The position numbers and the translations under genes are program-made. A model generated the notes under the pieces. The model did no database searches. It saw only the letters and a program-made list of their open reading frames with translations, and was not told where the DNA came from. A stretch of 64,000 nt of DNA. Source: Populus alba (lineage: Eukaryota; Streptophyta; Magnoliopsida; Malpighiales; Salicaceae). Positions 13,801 through 24,614 of this stretch are shown in pieces (the first letter of the stretch is position 1; the number at the start of each line of letters is the position of its first letter). The stretch lies in contig NC_133289.1 of the NCBI RefSeq assembly GCF_005239225.2, positions 7,633,501 through 7,697,500 of the forward strand. The letters are read 5' to 3'.

Positions 13801-13871
13801 TTGAATGATTGATGTTTAAAAAACAGCATGTTGAAAATGTTTATAAAACATCCATCTAATTAGTATTTTAT
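10036..13871. other. AT-rich intergenic DNA, probably decayed repeats
   Basis: About 3.8 kb with no convincing coding exon. It includes a (TA)n tract near 10050-10067, an (AT)n tract at 10809-10852 and a 15-base G run at 13611-13625. The 11.0-12.5 kb part has the texture of old non-coding retroelement DNA, but I could not find LTR ends, PBS or coding domains, so I do not name it. Confidence 0.4.
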
Positions 13872-14018
13872 TTAAATTTTCATCTTAATTTTCCAGCTTT
13901 TCACAATTACTTTTTTATTCTCTTCACCGACAACTCCTAGTAACTTCAAAAGAGCACAGAAAGCAAACATTGAGCACACAGCTATAACAAAGATGATGCC
14001 AGGGTGCATTCCTGGCAT
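13872..14018 (-). pseudogene. Truncated copy of the glycine-rich protein gene (48-aa ORF with a new tail)
   Basis: The minus-strand ATG at 14018 opens a frame whose residues 7-28 (GIIFVIAVCSMFAFCALLKLL) match the membrane anchor of the 7345-7722 gene. After LLGVV the homology stops and an unrelated Lys-rich tail of about 18 residues follows to a TAA at 13872. The whole glycine-rich domain is missing. The TATA box (about 14.08 kb) and upstream sequence are kept, so a short membrane peptide could still be expressed. Pseudogene is the default call. Confidence 0.55.
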
Positions 14019-14464
14019 TCTTTCCTTTCTCTTCTTTTATGCACTTAAAATAATTAGTTATACAAACATAGTTACGGCTCCTTTTATAGATTATAGTTGT
14101 GCATGGCAGAGAAGTTAGCCGTTAGCCCACTCTTCTTTAGTTCTTAAAACAGTGACGTGTCCAGTTAAACCCGCGGTTTGACAAGTCTTATAGTTTATTA
14201 TGTGAAAATTCAAATCAAAATTGGCGTCTCTCTGTTGACTTTCCAGGTAATTGAATGATTCATGGGCTAGCTTACTTGTTAGAGGAGAACACGCTTTCCA
14301 ATTGAATTTCCTTGAAAATCAGTTAGCCAAATACTGTAAGCATCACCAAGAAAAAGAAGATTCCATGTTTTCCTTTCAAATTTGCCCCACTAGAAATGAA
14401 AATTGTGCATTATATATACAGACGACGCATACCGTGACAAACCAAAACATAAAAACCATAAATA
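13930..14464. repeat. Duplicated segment, copy 2
   Basis: Joins the two parts of copy 1 (7648-7989 and 9825-10035) at a single TGTTA (about 14275). It lacks the 1840 bp that separates them in copy 1. Its right edge is the CACTA terminus at 14465. Confidence 0.85.
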
Positions 14465-15151
14465 CACTATTAGAAAATCAACGAAAAATACTTATCAATA
14501 GAATTATTTTGTCAATAATTTTTACCAACGGATATAATTCTGTCTCTAATTTTATCGGTCTATGCTGACAAACCTTTTCTGTTGGTAATAATTACCGACG
14601 ACATAGATTATGTCGGCCATTCAGTCGGTATCATAGTTATTAAACCCGGCCCGGGGGTTGACCCGAACAAGGGGCCGGGTCTCGAGTTTCATGGGTTAAA
14701 CTCGGGTCAACTCGGATTAACCCGGAAAAAATTAAAAAAAAAAATTAAAGTTTAATATTTCATATGAAAAAATCAATGCAAATATAGATTTATACATATT
14801 ATAAATAATGAAGTTTAAAAGAATATTTTAAAAAGATTTTTTTATCCCACATTGAAAAAAACATAACTTTTTCCTTGGGAACATAGAATATATATATACT
14901 AATAGGTTTCAAATCCCATATTGAAAAAACAATAACTTTTTTCATAGGAACATAGAATATATTTATGAAAGGGCTTCAAAATCCAACATTTGAAAAGATA
15001 CTAATGTTTATCCTTTTAAGGTTGAAGTATTTAAACCAAAAGGCTTTTTTATCCCACATTGAAAAAACATGATTTTTTTCTTGGAAACATATAGTATATA
15101 TACTAATGAGTTTCAAATCCACATGAAAAAACATAACTTTTTCATGGGAAC

Positions 15152-17251
15152 TGTCGCACGTGTGCGGCGGCGCGGCGATCGTCCACCCTCAAGGAAAAAC
15201 AAATCGGAATATTTGTTCCTATTCCTGTTAAATAAGGATAGACAAGGAATTCTTGTCTCTACAAGTGAAAAAATGGACCGGGAGTCGCCACCTAGTATTC
15301 TGGTTACTAGGAACCTTAACTGGTCTTCAGAGATCGAGTACGGAGACTGGTTGCGTAAAGGGAAGGTATTAGCACCCCAACTACGCCCTACCTAAGACAG
15401 GCTGCATTGTTTTAATGTCTGATAAAATCTAGAATCGTGTTGTGGTTTTTGAATTGTTGGTTCGTTTACGGTTTACGAAAAGTCCTCCTCTGTAAGGAGA
15501 TCCTTATCTTTATCGGTAAAAAACTAATTATTCAAAGTCGTCAAAAGCAAATATCTTTTTAATATCAGGAATACGATTTACGTATAAATTCATAATCCTT
15601 GATACTAAAAATCAAACAAAATAAAATATTTTGTTGTGTTTTTGAAAATTTTTGGCCAATATTCTCTTGACTTTATAAACTGGTTATTAAAGTCAAAATG
15701 CATGCTAAAAACATTTTTTTTTTGTATGAAAAATACAAAATGAATTTTTTAACTTTTGAGATATTTGGCCGTATGCACAAAAACATTTTTTTATTTTTTT
15801 TTTAATTTGTTTTTTTTGTATTTTGGGAAGTTTTGCCGAAAATCGGGTATTTTAATACCGGGATTTGTATTTTTACGATGTAAAATACAGATCGATATTG
15901 AAGGTGGTTGATAAAAACAAGTGCTGGAAAAAATTGTCAAAATTCTATATAAAAAAAATTAAAAAAATTAGAAAAAATTGAAATGGGCCGGACCGGCCAT
16001 TTCAGTGGGCTGGGGCCGAACCTGGCCCAAATGCATGGGCTGGGCTCGGGCCCGGCCCCTTAGCAGCTTCACCTCGCCTGCAGGCGTGCACCGTGCACGA
16101 TCCTGCTGGCGAGGGAAGAAACGAAATAAAAGTAAAAGGGGGGGCAGTGTTTACCTGGAGAGGCGGCGACGTCGGTGACTGCTGGTGGCAGCTGAGGCGG
16201 AGGCAGAGACAGTGCTGGCGATGGCAGTGGCAGCCTCTCCCCTGTTTCTCTTCTTTCGGTGCAGAGGTGAGAACTCTTTTGTTTTTTTTCTTTTTCTTTT
16301 CTTCTTCTGCTCTCTCTCCTCGGTCCTCTCTTCTTCTCTCCTTTTGTCCCTCGGTCTCCCCCTTTTCTTTGGTCTGCTTCCCCTGTTTTTATAGGCAAAA
16401 ACAGGGGAAGGACGTCACGGTGGGGCGGCCACTGTTGGCCGCCCCCTCCACTATCGATCAGTGGAGAAAAAGGAGGCAAGTGGGCGCCGAATGGTGGGAG
16501 TCTTATTGCGTAAAAAATGGGAAAGAAAGTTCGGCAAAAAAGTGGAGAAGAAAAAAAAATTCTTCTCCCTGTTCTCTGCGTGCGCAGGGAAGAAGACGAT
16601 GGTGCCGTCTCAAAACGGCACCGTTTTGCATTTTCCTTTTTTTTTTTTTTTTTTTTTCAACAGTGCATGAAACGGCGCCGTTTTGGTCAAAACGCGCCGT
16701 TTCATTTAAAAAGGAAAAGGCGCCAAAACGCGTGATTCAAAGCAGGCCTTTAAGTTGCGCGCGTTTTTTCAATTTAGTCCTTGGTCTCGGATTTCTTCAA
16801 TTAAGTCCCTAAATTGGCCATAAACTTCAATATTATGCAATTAAGCCCCTGATTTGACCAAATTAACTTCCAAAAATTTATAATTTGACCCCCCAGAATT
16901 CAATTTCTTCCAATTAAAGCCCGAATTAACTCCAAATCAATTTTTTTTGCAATTAAAACTCATAAATTCAATTAAACCTTCAATAAATCTAATTGAGTCC
17001 ATAAACTTCTGATTTTGCATTTTTTCTTTCTCAAATTGAATTTTCTTTATCATCGGGGCTCTCATCAGTCAATGATATACTGTCAAAAAATAATTTTTAT
17101 ATTTTTGAAAAATCCTTAAACAATTTTTTTTTCGCATGTTTAGGGCGCTCTGACATTTTTTCACTGTTATAGTTTTTTTTATAATATATTTTTTTAATTT
17201 TTTTTGTATTTTATTATTTTTTATGCGGGGACCCAAAAATGGGTTACAACA
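15152..17251 (-). repeat. 3' LTR of the Tat-like element (element orientation)
   Basis: 2100 bp, beginning TGTTGTAACCC on the minus strand and ending GTGCGACA. It contains a TATA box (TATAAAAAC, minus, about 16384-16393), GC-rich palindromes at 16611-16628 and 16670-16683, and an E2F-like site at 16719-16728. Open frames across it are composition-driven and not genes. Confidence 0.92.
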
Positions 17252-17266
17252 GTTGCCCCCCTCTTT
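17252..17266 (-). promoter_or_regulatory. Polypurine tract
   Basis: On the minus strand AAAGAGGGGGG, followed by CAAC and then the LTR start TGTTG. This is the expected plus-strand primer site beside the 3' LTR and fixes the element orientation. Confidence 0.75.
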
Positions 17267-17363
17267 ACAATGCTTACGGAGCAAAGATTTGTGCATAGTA
17301 AGTGTTGTAAAGATAAAACAAAATTGATTTTCTGAAACGGGTCGTCTCAAAATTTGATTGAAT

Positions 17364-18572
17364 TCAAAATGGAGGTGAGGGCTCAAAGGCGCACTCAAAA
17401 GGAGGTAGGGTTAGAAAACGCACTACCGAAGGGATGAGGGCTCAAAGGCGCACTCAAAATGGAGGTGAGGGCTCAAAGGCGCACTCAAAAGGAGGTAGGG
17501 TTAGAAAACGCACTACCAAAGGATGAGGGCTCAAAGGCGCACTCAAAATGAAGGCGAGGGCTCAAAGGCGCACTCAAACGGAGGTAGGGTTAGAAAACAC
17601 ATTATCAAAGGGATGAGGGCTCAAAGGCGCACTCAAAATGGAGGTGAGGGCTCAAAGGCGCACTCAAAGGGAGGTAGGGTTAGAAAACGCACTACCCAAG
17701 GGATGAGGGCTCAAAGGCGCACTCAAAATGGAGGTGAGGGCTCAAAGGCGCACTCAAAGGGAGGTAGGGTTAGAAAACGCACTACCCAAGGGATGAGGGC
17801 TCAAAGGCGCACTCAAAAATGGAGGTGAGGGCTCAAAGGCGCACTCAAAGGGAGGTAGGGTTAGAAAACGCACTACCCAAGGGATGAGGGCTCAAAGGCG
17901 CACTCAAAATGGAGGTGAGGGCTCAAAGGCGCACTCAAAGGGAGGTAGCGGTTAAGAAAACGCACTACCCAAAGGGATGAGGGCTCAAAGGCGCACTCAA
18001 AATGAAGGTGAGGGCTCAAAGGCGCACTCAAAGGGAAGTAGGGTTATAAAACGCACTACCCAAGGCATGAGGGCTCAAAGGCGCACTCAAAAGGCGGTGA
18101 GGGCTCAAAGGCACACTCAAAAGGAGGTAGGGTTAGAAAACGCACTACCAAAGGGATGAGGGCTCAAAGGCGCGCTCAAAATGGAGGTGAGGGCTCAAAG
18201 GCGCACTCAAAAGGAGGTAAGGTTAGAAAACGCACTACCAAAGGGATGAGGGCTCAAAGGCGCGCTCAAAATGAAGGCGAGGGCTCAAAGGCGCACTCAA
18301 ACGGAGGTAGGGTTAGAAAACGCACTACCAAAAGGATGAGGGCTCAAAGGCGCACTCAAAATGGAGGTAGGGTTAGAAAACGCACTACCAAAGGGATGAG
18401 GGCTCAAAGGCGCACTCAAAATGGAGGTGAGGGCTCAAAGGCGCACTCAAAAGGAGGTAGGGTTAGAAAATGCACTACCAAAGGGGTGAGGGCTCAAAGG
18501 CGCACTCAAAAGGCGGTGAGGGCTCAAAGGCGCACTCAAAGGGAGGTAGGGTTATAAAACGTACTACCCAAA
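17364..18572. repeat. 90-bp tandem array (about 13 units, each of three 30-bp subunits)
   Basis: Unit starts (GATGAGGGCTC or a close variant) fall near 17433, 17522, 17612, 17702, 17792, 17883, 17976, 18066, 18155, 18245, 18335, 18395 and 18485. Spacing is 89-93 bp except for one 60-bp unit that lost a subunit. Two subunits share GAGGGCTCAAAGGCGCACTC; the third is GGTAGGGTTAGAAAACGCAC. It lies between gag and the 3' LTR of the element, the 3' UTR where Tat/Ogre elements are known to carry tandem repeats. Because the unit is divisible by three, long Arg/Gly-rich frames appear by chance. Confidence 0.93.
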
Positions 18573-20507
18573 AGTTGATGTTGAAACAATGATTGTCAAT
18601 GTTGAAAAGCAAATGCATTATGATTGATATGCATGTATACTTACCTGAGAAATATAGGCCCCCATTTCTTCATGGTGTCTTTCTTTTCTCTCAAAAGTTG
18701 TAGTGTTGGTAGTAAACGTCGATGGCTTTTCCACTTTTGCTTACTCGGGTTACACATTGTGATCTTGACCTCTGGGAAGGGTTTGATGTCATCATACATC
18801 TTTGTCCTTCACCCTTTATCTCAAGAGTTGCCAATTTTGCCCGACATTTTCCTTAGAAAAGGAATCATGGAGACAGCCCTACCATGTGTGTTTGATTGCC
18901 CCCCAGCTTGATCATGCCCTAAGTGTTTCAACTTGGGTTTAGTTTGGGGTGAGGATATGTGAAAGTAAGTTTGGGTTTTTTGTACAATGAAATATTTTCA
19001 TGCAAAATTTTTGGAACTTCCAAGTTATTCCAATCATAAAAATGATTTTGATATTGGTTCAAAATAAACTTGTTCTAAAAAATTCAAGTGATTCCTATGG
19101 ACAGGTTTCTTGAAGTGATGAAAGCTTTTTTTGCTTTTGGTTTAAAGATGAAAGTGACATCTGGTTGGTCACAAAAGGTTTAAATTTCAATTTGAGGGTT
19201 ATTGAGAACCGAAATAATTCAAAGCATTTATTTTATTTGCATGAATAATGATTTGACTCGCACGAGAAAGCACTGCATACCGATTCAGATTACTTGCCTT
19301 TGATCAGAAAGGGCTTTATCAGGTATGTAATGTAGGCTTTGGCTATTGGTTATGAAGAAAATGGATATGTTGCAGGCTCAAAAGGTGTTTAAGGGATTTC
19401 AAGACTAGGGATCACTTGTGCTTGTTTCCTGACCTTTTGTCTTTTGGAATTGTTTGTTTTTCAAAATGATTTATCCTACCCCCCAGTGTCGGTTTTGGGC
19501 TTTGTTTTTGTTTGGTTGAGCACAATCATATCAGTTGTTTGTATGAGAAGCTCAAATCTTTTAGATCCTTTAGATCTTCTTCTTTTCTTTTTTTAACCAA
19601 TCACTACTTCATTTAGATGATAATGAAAGAGTAAACATTACATGATCAATTCCAGCACCCATCTTCACTGCTTTGTCTGGATGGTAAAAACAAAAAACTC
19701 TCTTATTTTGCCCCCCCAGTGTGGGGTGTGATCCTAGTCAAGGTTATTTCCAAAAAACATTACTAGGCTCAAAATGGGATTGCAACGGATATTTTTTTAG
19801 CCTTGTGAAAAGATTATCAAAGATGGTCTTTCCTCATCTCAAACTCATGCATTGAGGATCGATAGGTCTTGCTTTCATGCGCGTATGCCAAATGATTTAT
19901 CCAGTCAAATAAAACTCAGCTTTTGAGTCACCTCATAGTGTTGTTTGTCTTTGTTGTCTTTTTTGTTTCAAGTTTTCTAGGTATATGTGTACCTATTTAA
20001 GGAATCACTTGAATTTTCAAAATGCATTTGTTTTGGACAAATATCAACACGATTTTTGTTTTTGTACTCACTTTGGAGGTCCCAAAAAAATATGCTTGAA
20101 AACATATGAGATTAATGTATGGGTTTGGAAGAAAGGAACACCAAAGGATTCTTTATGTTGTAGTGTTGTGAGAAAAGTTGTGCTCAAATGTTATTTACAT
20201 GGAATAACAACAAAGAAGAGTGTGATGTGAACACAAGAAAACACATGATCTTATTTCACAAGAGAAGCTCATTAACAGAGAAAGTCTTGTTCAAAAGCAT
20301 TAATAAAAGGCAATAACAAAGCAGGCTTCATTCCTCTATTTTGGCGAATTTGCTCTTAGGCTAGCCTCCTCTCCAAAGTTCTGTGCAGGGAACTCAAAGA
20401 CAATGCGGAACAACACCACGGTCAAAATTTGAGTTCTACAAAATTCAAGCTATCATGCTGGACCATTGATGCTTTCCAATTCCCCAAATATTCCATCCTA
20501 ATATGCT
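18573..20507 (-). other. Non-coding internal region of the Tat-like element, where pol would be expected
   Basis: About 1.9 kb downstream of gag in element orientation. No protease, RT, RNase H or integrase motif was seen in any frame. Three internal tracts read as CTGGGGGG-type purine runs on the minus strand (about 18899, 19482 and 19712) and resemble the polypurine tract. Confidence 0.6.
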
Positions 20508-21899
20508 TCAAGCATGATTAGGCAACGGGTTTGTATTCATATTCGGGGTGTCTTCCAACTCTATCCACCCAGCCTTGATTAATTGCAGAAGCTTTCTCTT
20601 GAAGGCGTTGCAGGTATAGATGTTATGCCCAGTAATACCGGCATGGTATTCACAATTGAGTTCTGGCTTGTACCAATTAGGATAAGGTGGCTGCAGAGGT
20701 GTCAGAGGTTCTGGAGCTATTTGCCCGATGCTCAATAGCTTTTGATACATCTCATTCAGGGGTAACGGTAGTGGAGGTAGTTGTTCTTGAAACCTTTGGA
20801 AATTTCCAATTTGGCTTTTGGCTTGAAAGTTTTGGGGTTCAGGTTTTTTGATGTTGGCAATTTGGGATGGAGTATGGTAATTTTGGGATGTATTTGTTTT
20901 ACCCTTGTAGCCATCTTCAACATGGTGAACATCTTTTCTTTCGACGCCTCTTTTCTCGGTTAGAGCAGCAATTCTACCACTCTTGACACCTTGCTCTATG
21001 CGTTCATACACTATCACAGCATCAGTGAATTGTTGGGCTGAACTACCCATCATATGTTCGTACTATGGTGCTTTGAGTGTATTGGAAAATAAAGAGACCA
21101 TCTCTTTGTCCAGAAGTGGGGGATGTACTTGAGCAGCTAATTCTCGCCATCTTTGAGCATATTCCCTTATGCTTTCTTTATCCTTTTTCTCTATATTGGA
21201 CAAACTGGTTCTGTCGGGCGTAATGTCCATGTTGTACTTGTATTGCTTGACGAAAGCATCCACAAGATTTTTCCAGTTGCGAATTTTTGTGTTATCCAAT
21301 CTCATGTACCAACTCAAAGTTGCCCCACTTAAACTGTCTTGGAAAAAGTGCATTAGTAGTTTTTCATCATGTACTACCTCAGCCATTTTATTGCAGTAGG
21401 ACTTGAGATGAGTCATGGGGCATTGTGTTCCACTGTATTTGATGAATTCAGGAACACGAAATTTCTTTGGGACAACCACATTTGGGACCAAACACATCTC
21501 TGCTGCCCGTACCGGGTCATATAAGTCTATCCCTTCAATGGCTTTGAGTCTGGCTTCCAGCGCCTCTATCTTAGCTTGATCAATGCTATCAGATGACTTA
21601 GCCTCGTGGGACTCATTAACAGATGCCTTTACGACTGTTGGGGATGGTGCAGGTGTCGTTGACTGCACAAATGTTGGATTTTGCTGAGGTTCTTGACTAT
21701 GTTCGCTCATTCTTTCCTTAGGCTGAACTGTAGTAGGAGTCGTCGGATCAAAGGTAATCGGTCGATTAGAAGGACCTTCATCAGAGGTATTTCTTAGTGT
21801 TTGCTTGAGTAAGCTAGTGAGGTGAGCCACACTTATTTTCAGAGACTCCAACTCGTCGTGCAAATAGGCCTCACGTTGAGCACGCTCTTCATCTTCCAT
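20508..21899 (-). pseudogene. Retrotransposon gag polyprotein (Tat/Ogre type) with one in-frame stop
   Basis: The ATG at 21899 opens a frame of 278 codons that ends in TAG at 21063-21065. The same frame continues without a shift to 20508, so 463 codons are interrupted by a single nonsense codon. Residues about 1-140 contain a coiled-coil-like start and a Pro/Thr/Ser-rich linker. Residues about 150-275 match the retrotransposon gag capsid domain (PF03732 type), with SLSGATLSWYMRLD and EYAQRWRELAAQV. The distal part has Pro-rich sequence and a C-terminal segment with CEYHAGITGHNIYTCNAFK, a zinc-binding-like pattern of Cys and His. Gag forms the particle that packages element RNA. The stop means this copy gives only truncated Gag unless read through. 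Confidence 0.85.
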
Positions 21900-22500
21900 G
21901 TTTCTTGCTCGAAGTCGGGTGTTGTAGACTTTTTGGGGACCTATATTTCAATCTGACATGTATGCATGTTAAATGTATGAACATGTAATTTATATGATGC
22001 ATTTGCCCCTTAAAGGGGTGACATGATTTTTTTTTTTTTTTTTTGTATGACATATTCTGTAAAGAAAGATAGCGCATACAAACTAAAGACAGGGTCTATT
22101 CATGAATAGGTTTTCTACCTGGTCTCAAAAGGGTCTCATATCTGCCCAGTGACGTCCTTCGTAAAGGCAGTATGGGGGCGTTGCAAAGAACAGTTAAGGC
22201 ACGTATGCCCACCATTACCAAGCAGGCTCTCAGATATGAGTTGGGTGTTTCACGCATCTGAACCCGACCAATAGTCATAGGGCAGATCGTTAATTCCCCA
22301 CTTAACTTAGAAGCTTGCGTGTGCTTGAAAAATATAAAGCATGTGATGCATGAGGCAGTTCTATACAATGCATGAACAAATATGTACAGAAATTAAAGCG
22401 CGTAAGCAATAAATAAAGGAAATGCATATTTAAAAATAAACACGCAAACCACAACAAATAAAACACAATAATCAGACAAAAACAAAGCTTAGTCCACAAG

Positions 22501-22519
22501 GTCCCCAGTGGAGTCGCCA
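22501..22519 (-). promoter_or_regulatory. Primer binding site, tRNA-Arg type
   Basis: Minus strand TGGCGACTCCACTGGGGAC, three bases (GAA) inside the right LTR. It resembles the tRNA-Arg-type PBS I recall for Ogre/Tat elements. Its place beside the right LTR confirms minus orientation. Confidence 0.75.
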
Positions 22520-22522
22520 TTC

Positions 22523-24614
22523 TGTCGCACGTGTGCGGCGGCGCGGCGATCGTCCACCCTCAAGGAAAAACAAATCGGAATATTTGTTCCTATTCCTGTT
22601 AAATAAGGATAGACAAGGAATTCTTGTCTCTACAAGTGAAAAAATGGACCGGGAGTCGCCACCTAGTATTCTGGTTACTAGGAACCTTAACTGGTCTTCA
22701 GAGATCGAGTACGGAGACTGGTTGCGTAAAGGGAAGGTATTAGCACCCCAACTACGCCCTACCTAAGACAGGCTGCATTGTTTTAATGTCTGATAAAATC
22801 TAGAATCGTGTTGTGGTTTTTGAATTGTTGGTTCGTTTACGGTTTACGAAAAGTCCTCCTCTGTAAGGAGATCCTTATCTTTATCGGGTAAAAAACTAAT
22901 TATTCAAAGTCGTCAAAAGCAAATATCTTTTTAATATCAGGAATACGATTTACGTATAAATTCATAATCTTTGATACTAAAATCAAACAAAATAAAATAT
23001 TTTGTTGTGTTTTTTGAAATTTTGGCCAATATTCTCTTGACTTTATAAACTGGTTATTAAAGTCAAAATGCATGCTAAAACATTTTTTTTTTTGTATGAA
23101 AAATACAAAATGAATTTTTTAACTTTTGAGATATTTGGCCGTATGCACAAAAACATTTTTTTCTTTTTTTTTTAATTTGTTTTTTTTGTATTTTTGGAAG
23201 TTTTTGCCGAAAATCGGGTATTTTAATACCGGATTTGTATTTTTACGATGTAAAATACAGATCGATATTGAAGGTGGTTGATAAAAACAAGTGCTGGAAA
23301 AAATTGTCAAAATTCTATATAAAAAAAATTAAAAAAATTAGAAAAATTGAAATGGGCCGGACCCGGCCCATTTCAGTGGGCTGGGCCGAACCTGGCCCAA
23401 ATGCATGGGCTGGGCTCGGGCCCGGCCCACCTTAGCAGCTTCACCTCGCCTGCAGGCGTGCACCGTGCACGTCCTGCATGGCGAGGGAAGAAACGAAAAT
23501 AAAAGTAAAAGGGGGCAGTGTTTACCTGGAGAGGCGGCGACGTCGGTGACTGCTGGTGGCAGCTGAGGCGGAGGCAGAGACAGTGCTGGCGATGGCAGTG
23601 GCAGCCTCTCCCCTGTTTCTCTTCTTCGGTGCAGAGGTGAGAACCTCTTTGTTTTTTTTCTTTTCTTTTCTTCTTCTGCTCTCTCTCTCTCGGTCCTCTC
23701 CTTCTCTCCCTTCTGTCCCTCGGTCTCCCCCCTTTTCTTTGGTCTGCTTCCCCTGTTTTTATAGGCAAAAACAGGGGAAGGACGTCACGGTGGGGCGGCC
23801 ACTGTTGGCCGCCCCCTCCACTATCGATCAGTGGAGAAAAAGGAGGCAAGTGGGCGCCGAATGGTGGGCGTCTTATTGCGTAAAAAATGGGAAAGAAAGT
23901 TCGGCAAAAAGTGGAGAAGAAAAAAATTCTTCTCCCCTGTTCTCTGCGTGCGCAGGGAAGAAGACGATGGTGCCGTCTCAAAACGGCACCGTTTTGCGTT
24001 TTCCTTTTTTTTTTTTTTTTTTCAACAGTGCATGAAACGGCGCCGTTTTGGTCAAAACGCGCCGTTTCATTTAAAAAGAAAAGGCGCCAAAACGCGTGAT
24101 TCAAAGCAGGCCTTTAAGTTGCGCGCGTTTTTCAATTTAGTCCTTGGTCTCGGATTTCTTCAATTAAGTCCCTAATTGGCCATAAACTTCAATATTTATG
24201 CAATTAAGCCCCTGATTTGACCAAATTAACTTCCAAAAATTATAATTTGACCCCCAGAACTTCAATTTCTTCCAATTAAAGCCCGAATTAACTCCAAAAT
24301 CAATTTTTCTTGCAATTAAAAACTCCATAAATTCAATTAAACCTTCAATAAAATTTAATTGAGTCCATAAACTTCTGATTTTGCATTTTTCTTTCTCAAA
24401 TTGAATTTTCTTTATCATCGGGGCTCTCATCAGTCAATGATATACTGTCAAAAAATAATTTTTATATTTTTGAAAATCCTTAAACAATTTTTTTTTTTCG
24501 CATGTTTAGGGCGCTCTGACATTTTTTCACTGTTATATTTTTTTTATAATATATTTTTTAATTTTTTTGTATTTTATTATTTTTTATGCGGGGACCCAAA
24601 AATGGGTTACAACA
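22523..24614 (-). repeat. 5' LTR of the Tat-like element (element orientation)
   Basis: 2092 bp, nearly identical to 15152-17251, differing largely by one-base indels in homopolymers and few substitutions. It would drive transcription: TATA box on the minus strand at about 23754-23763, palindromes at 23979-23996 and 24035-24048, E2F-like site at 24083-24092. Confidence 0.92.
24083..24092 (-). promoter_or_regulatory. E2F-like site in the U3 region of the LTR
   Basis: Minus strand TTTTGGCGCC fits the E2F consensus TTTSGCGCS. It lies about 320 bp upstream of the LTR TATA box in element orientation, close to a perfect 14-bp palindrome centred on GGCGCC (24035-24048). The same arrangement exists in the other LTR (16719-16728). 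Binding is inference. Confidence 0.4.

Larger units (their letters stand above)
15152..24614 (-). mobile_element. Complete gag-only LTR retrotransposon, Tat/Ogre type, minus orientation (9.46 kb)
   Basis: Two LTRs of about 2.1 kb (15152-17251 and 22523-24614) are nearly identical and bounded by TG...CA. They are flanked by a perfect 5-bp duplication GGAAC (15147-15151 and 24615-24619). The PBS lies next to the right LTR and the polypurine tract next to the left LTR, so the element is transcribed right to left. It encodes a gag with one in-frame stop and nothing recognisable as protease, reverse transcriptase, RNase H or integrase; about 3.2 kb between gag and the 3' LTR is non-coding. It would need enzymes in trans. 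The lineage call rests on the gag features, the arginine-type PBS and the 3' tandem array, all known in Tat/Ogre elements. Confidence 0.88.

Noticed and set aside
15069..15395. Frame that recurs at 22533-22766
   Set aside because: It is simply the shared end of the two LTRs.
16069..16812. Long frames on both strands in the LTRs (also 23373-24175)
   Set aside because: They follow GC-rich and homopolymer-rich LTR sequence, match no family, and are repeated in both LTRs.
17523..18557. Arg/Gly-rich frames in the 90-bp array (MRAQRRTQ type)
   Set aside because: The unit length is a multiple of three, so open frames persist by chance; units with 89, 91 and 93 bp break them, and the array is in an untranslated part of a minus-strand element.
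17364..18572. CRISPR-like appearance of regular repeats
   Set aside because: The DNA is a plant nuclear sequence, units are head-to-tail with no unique spacers, and the array belongs to a retrotransposon 3' UTR.
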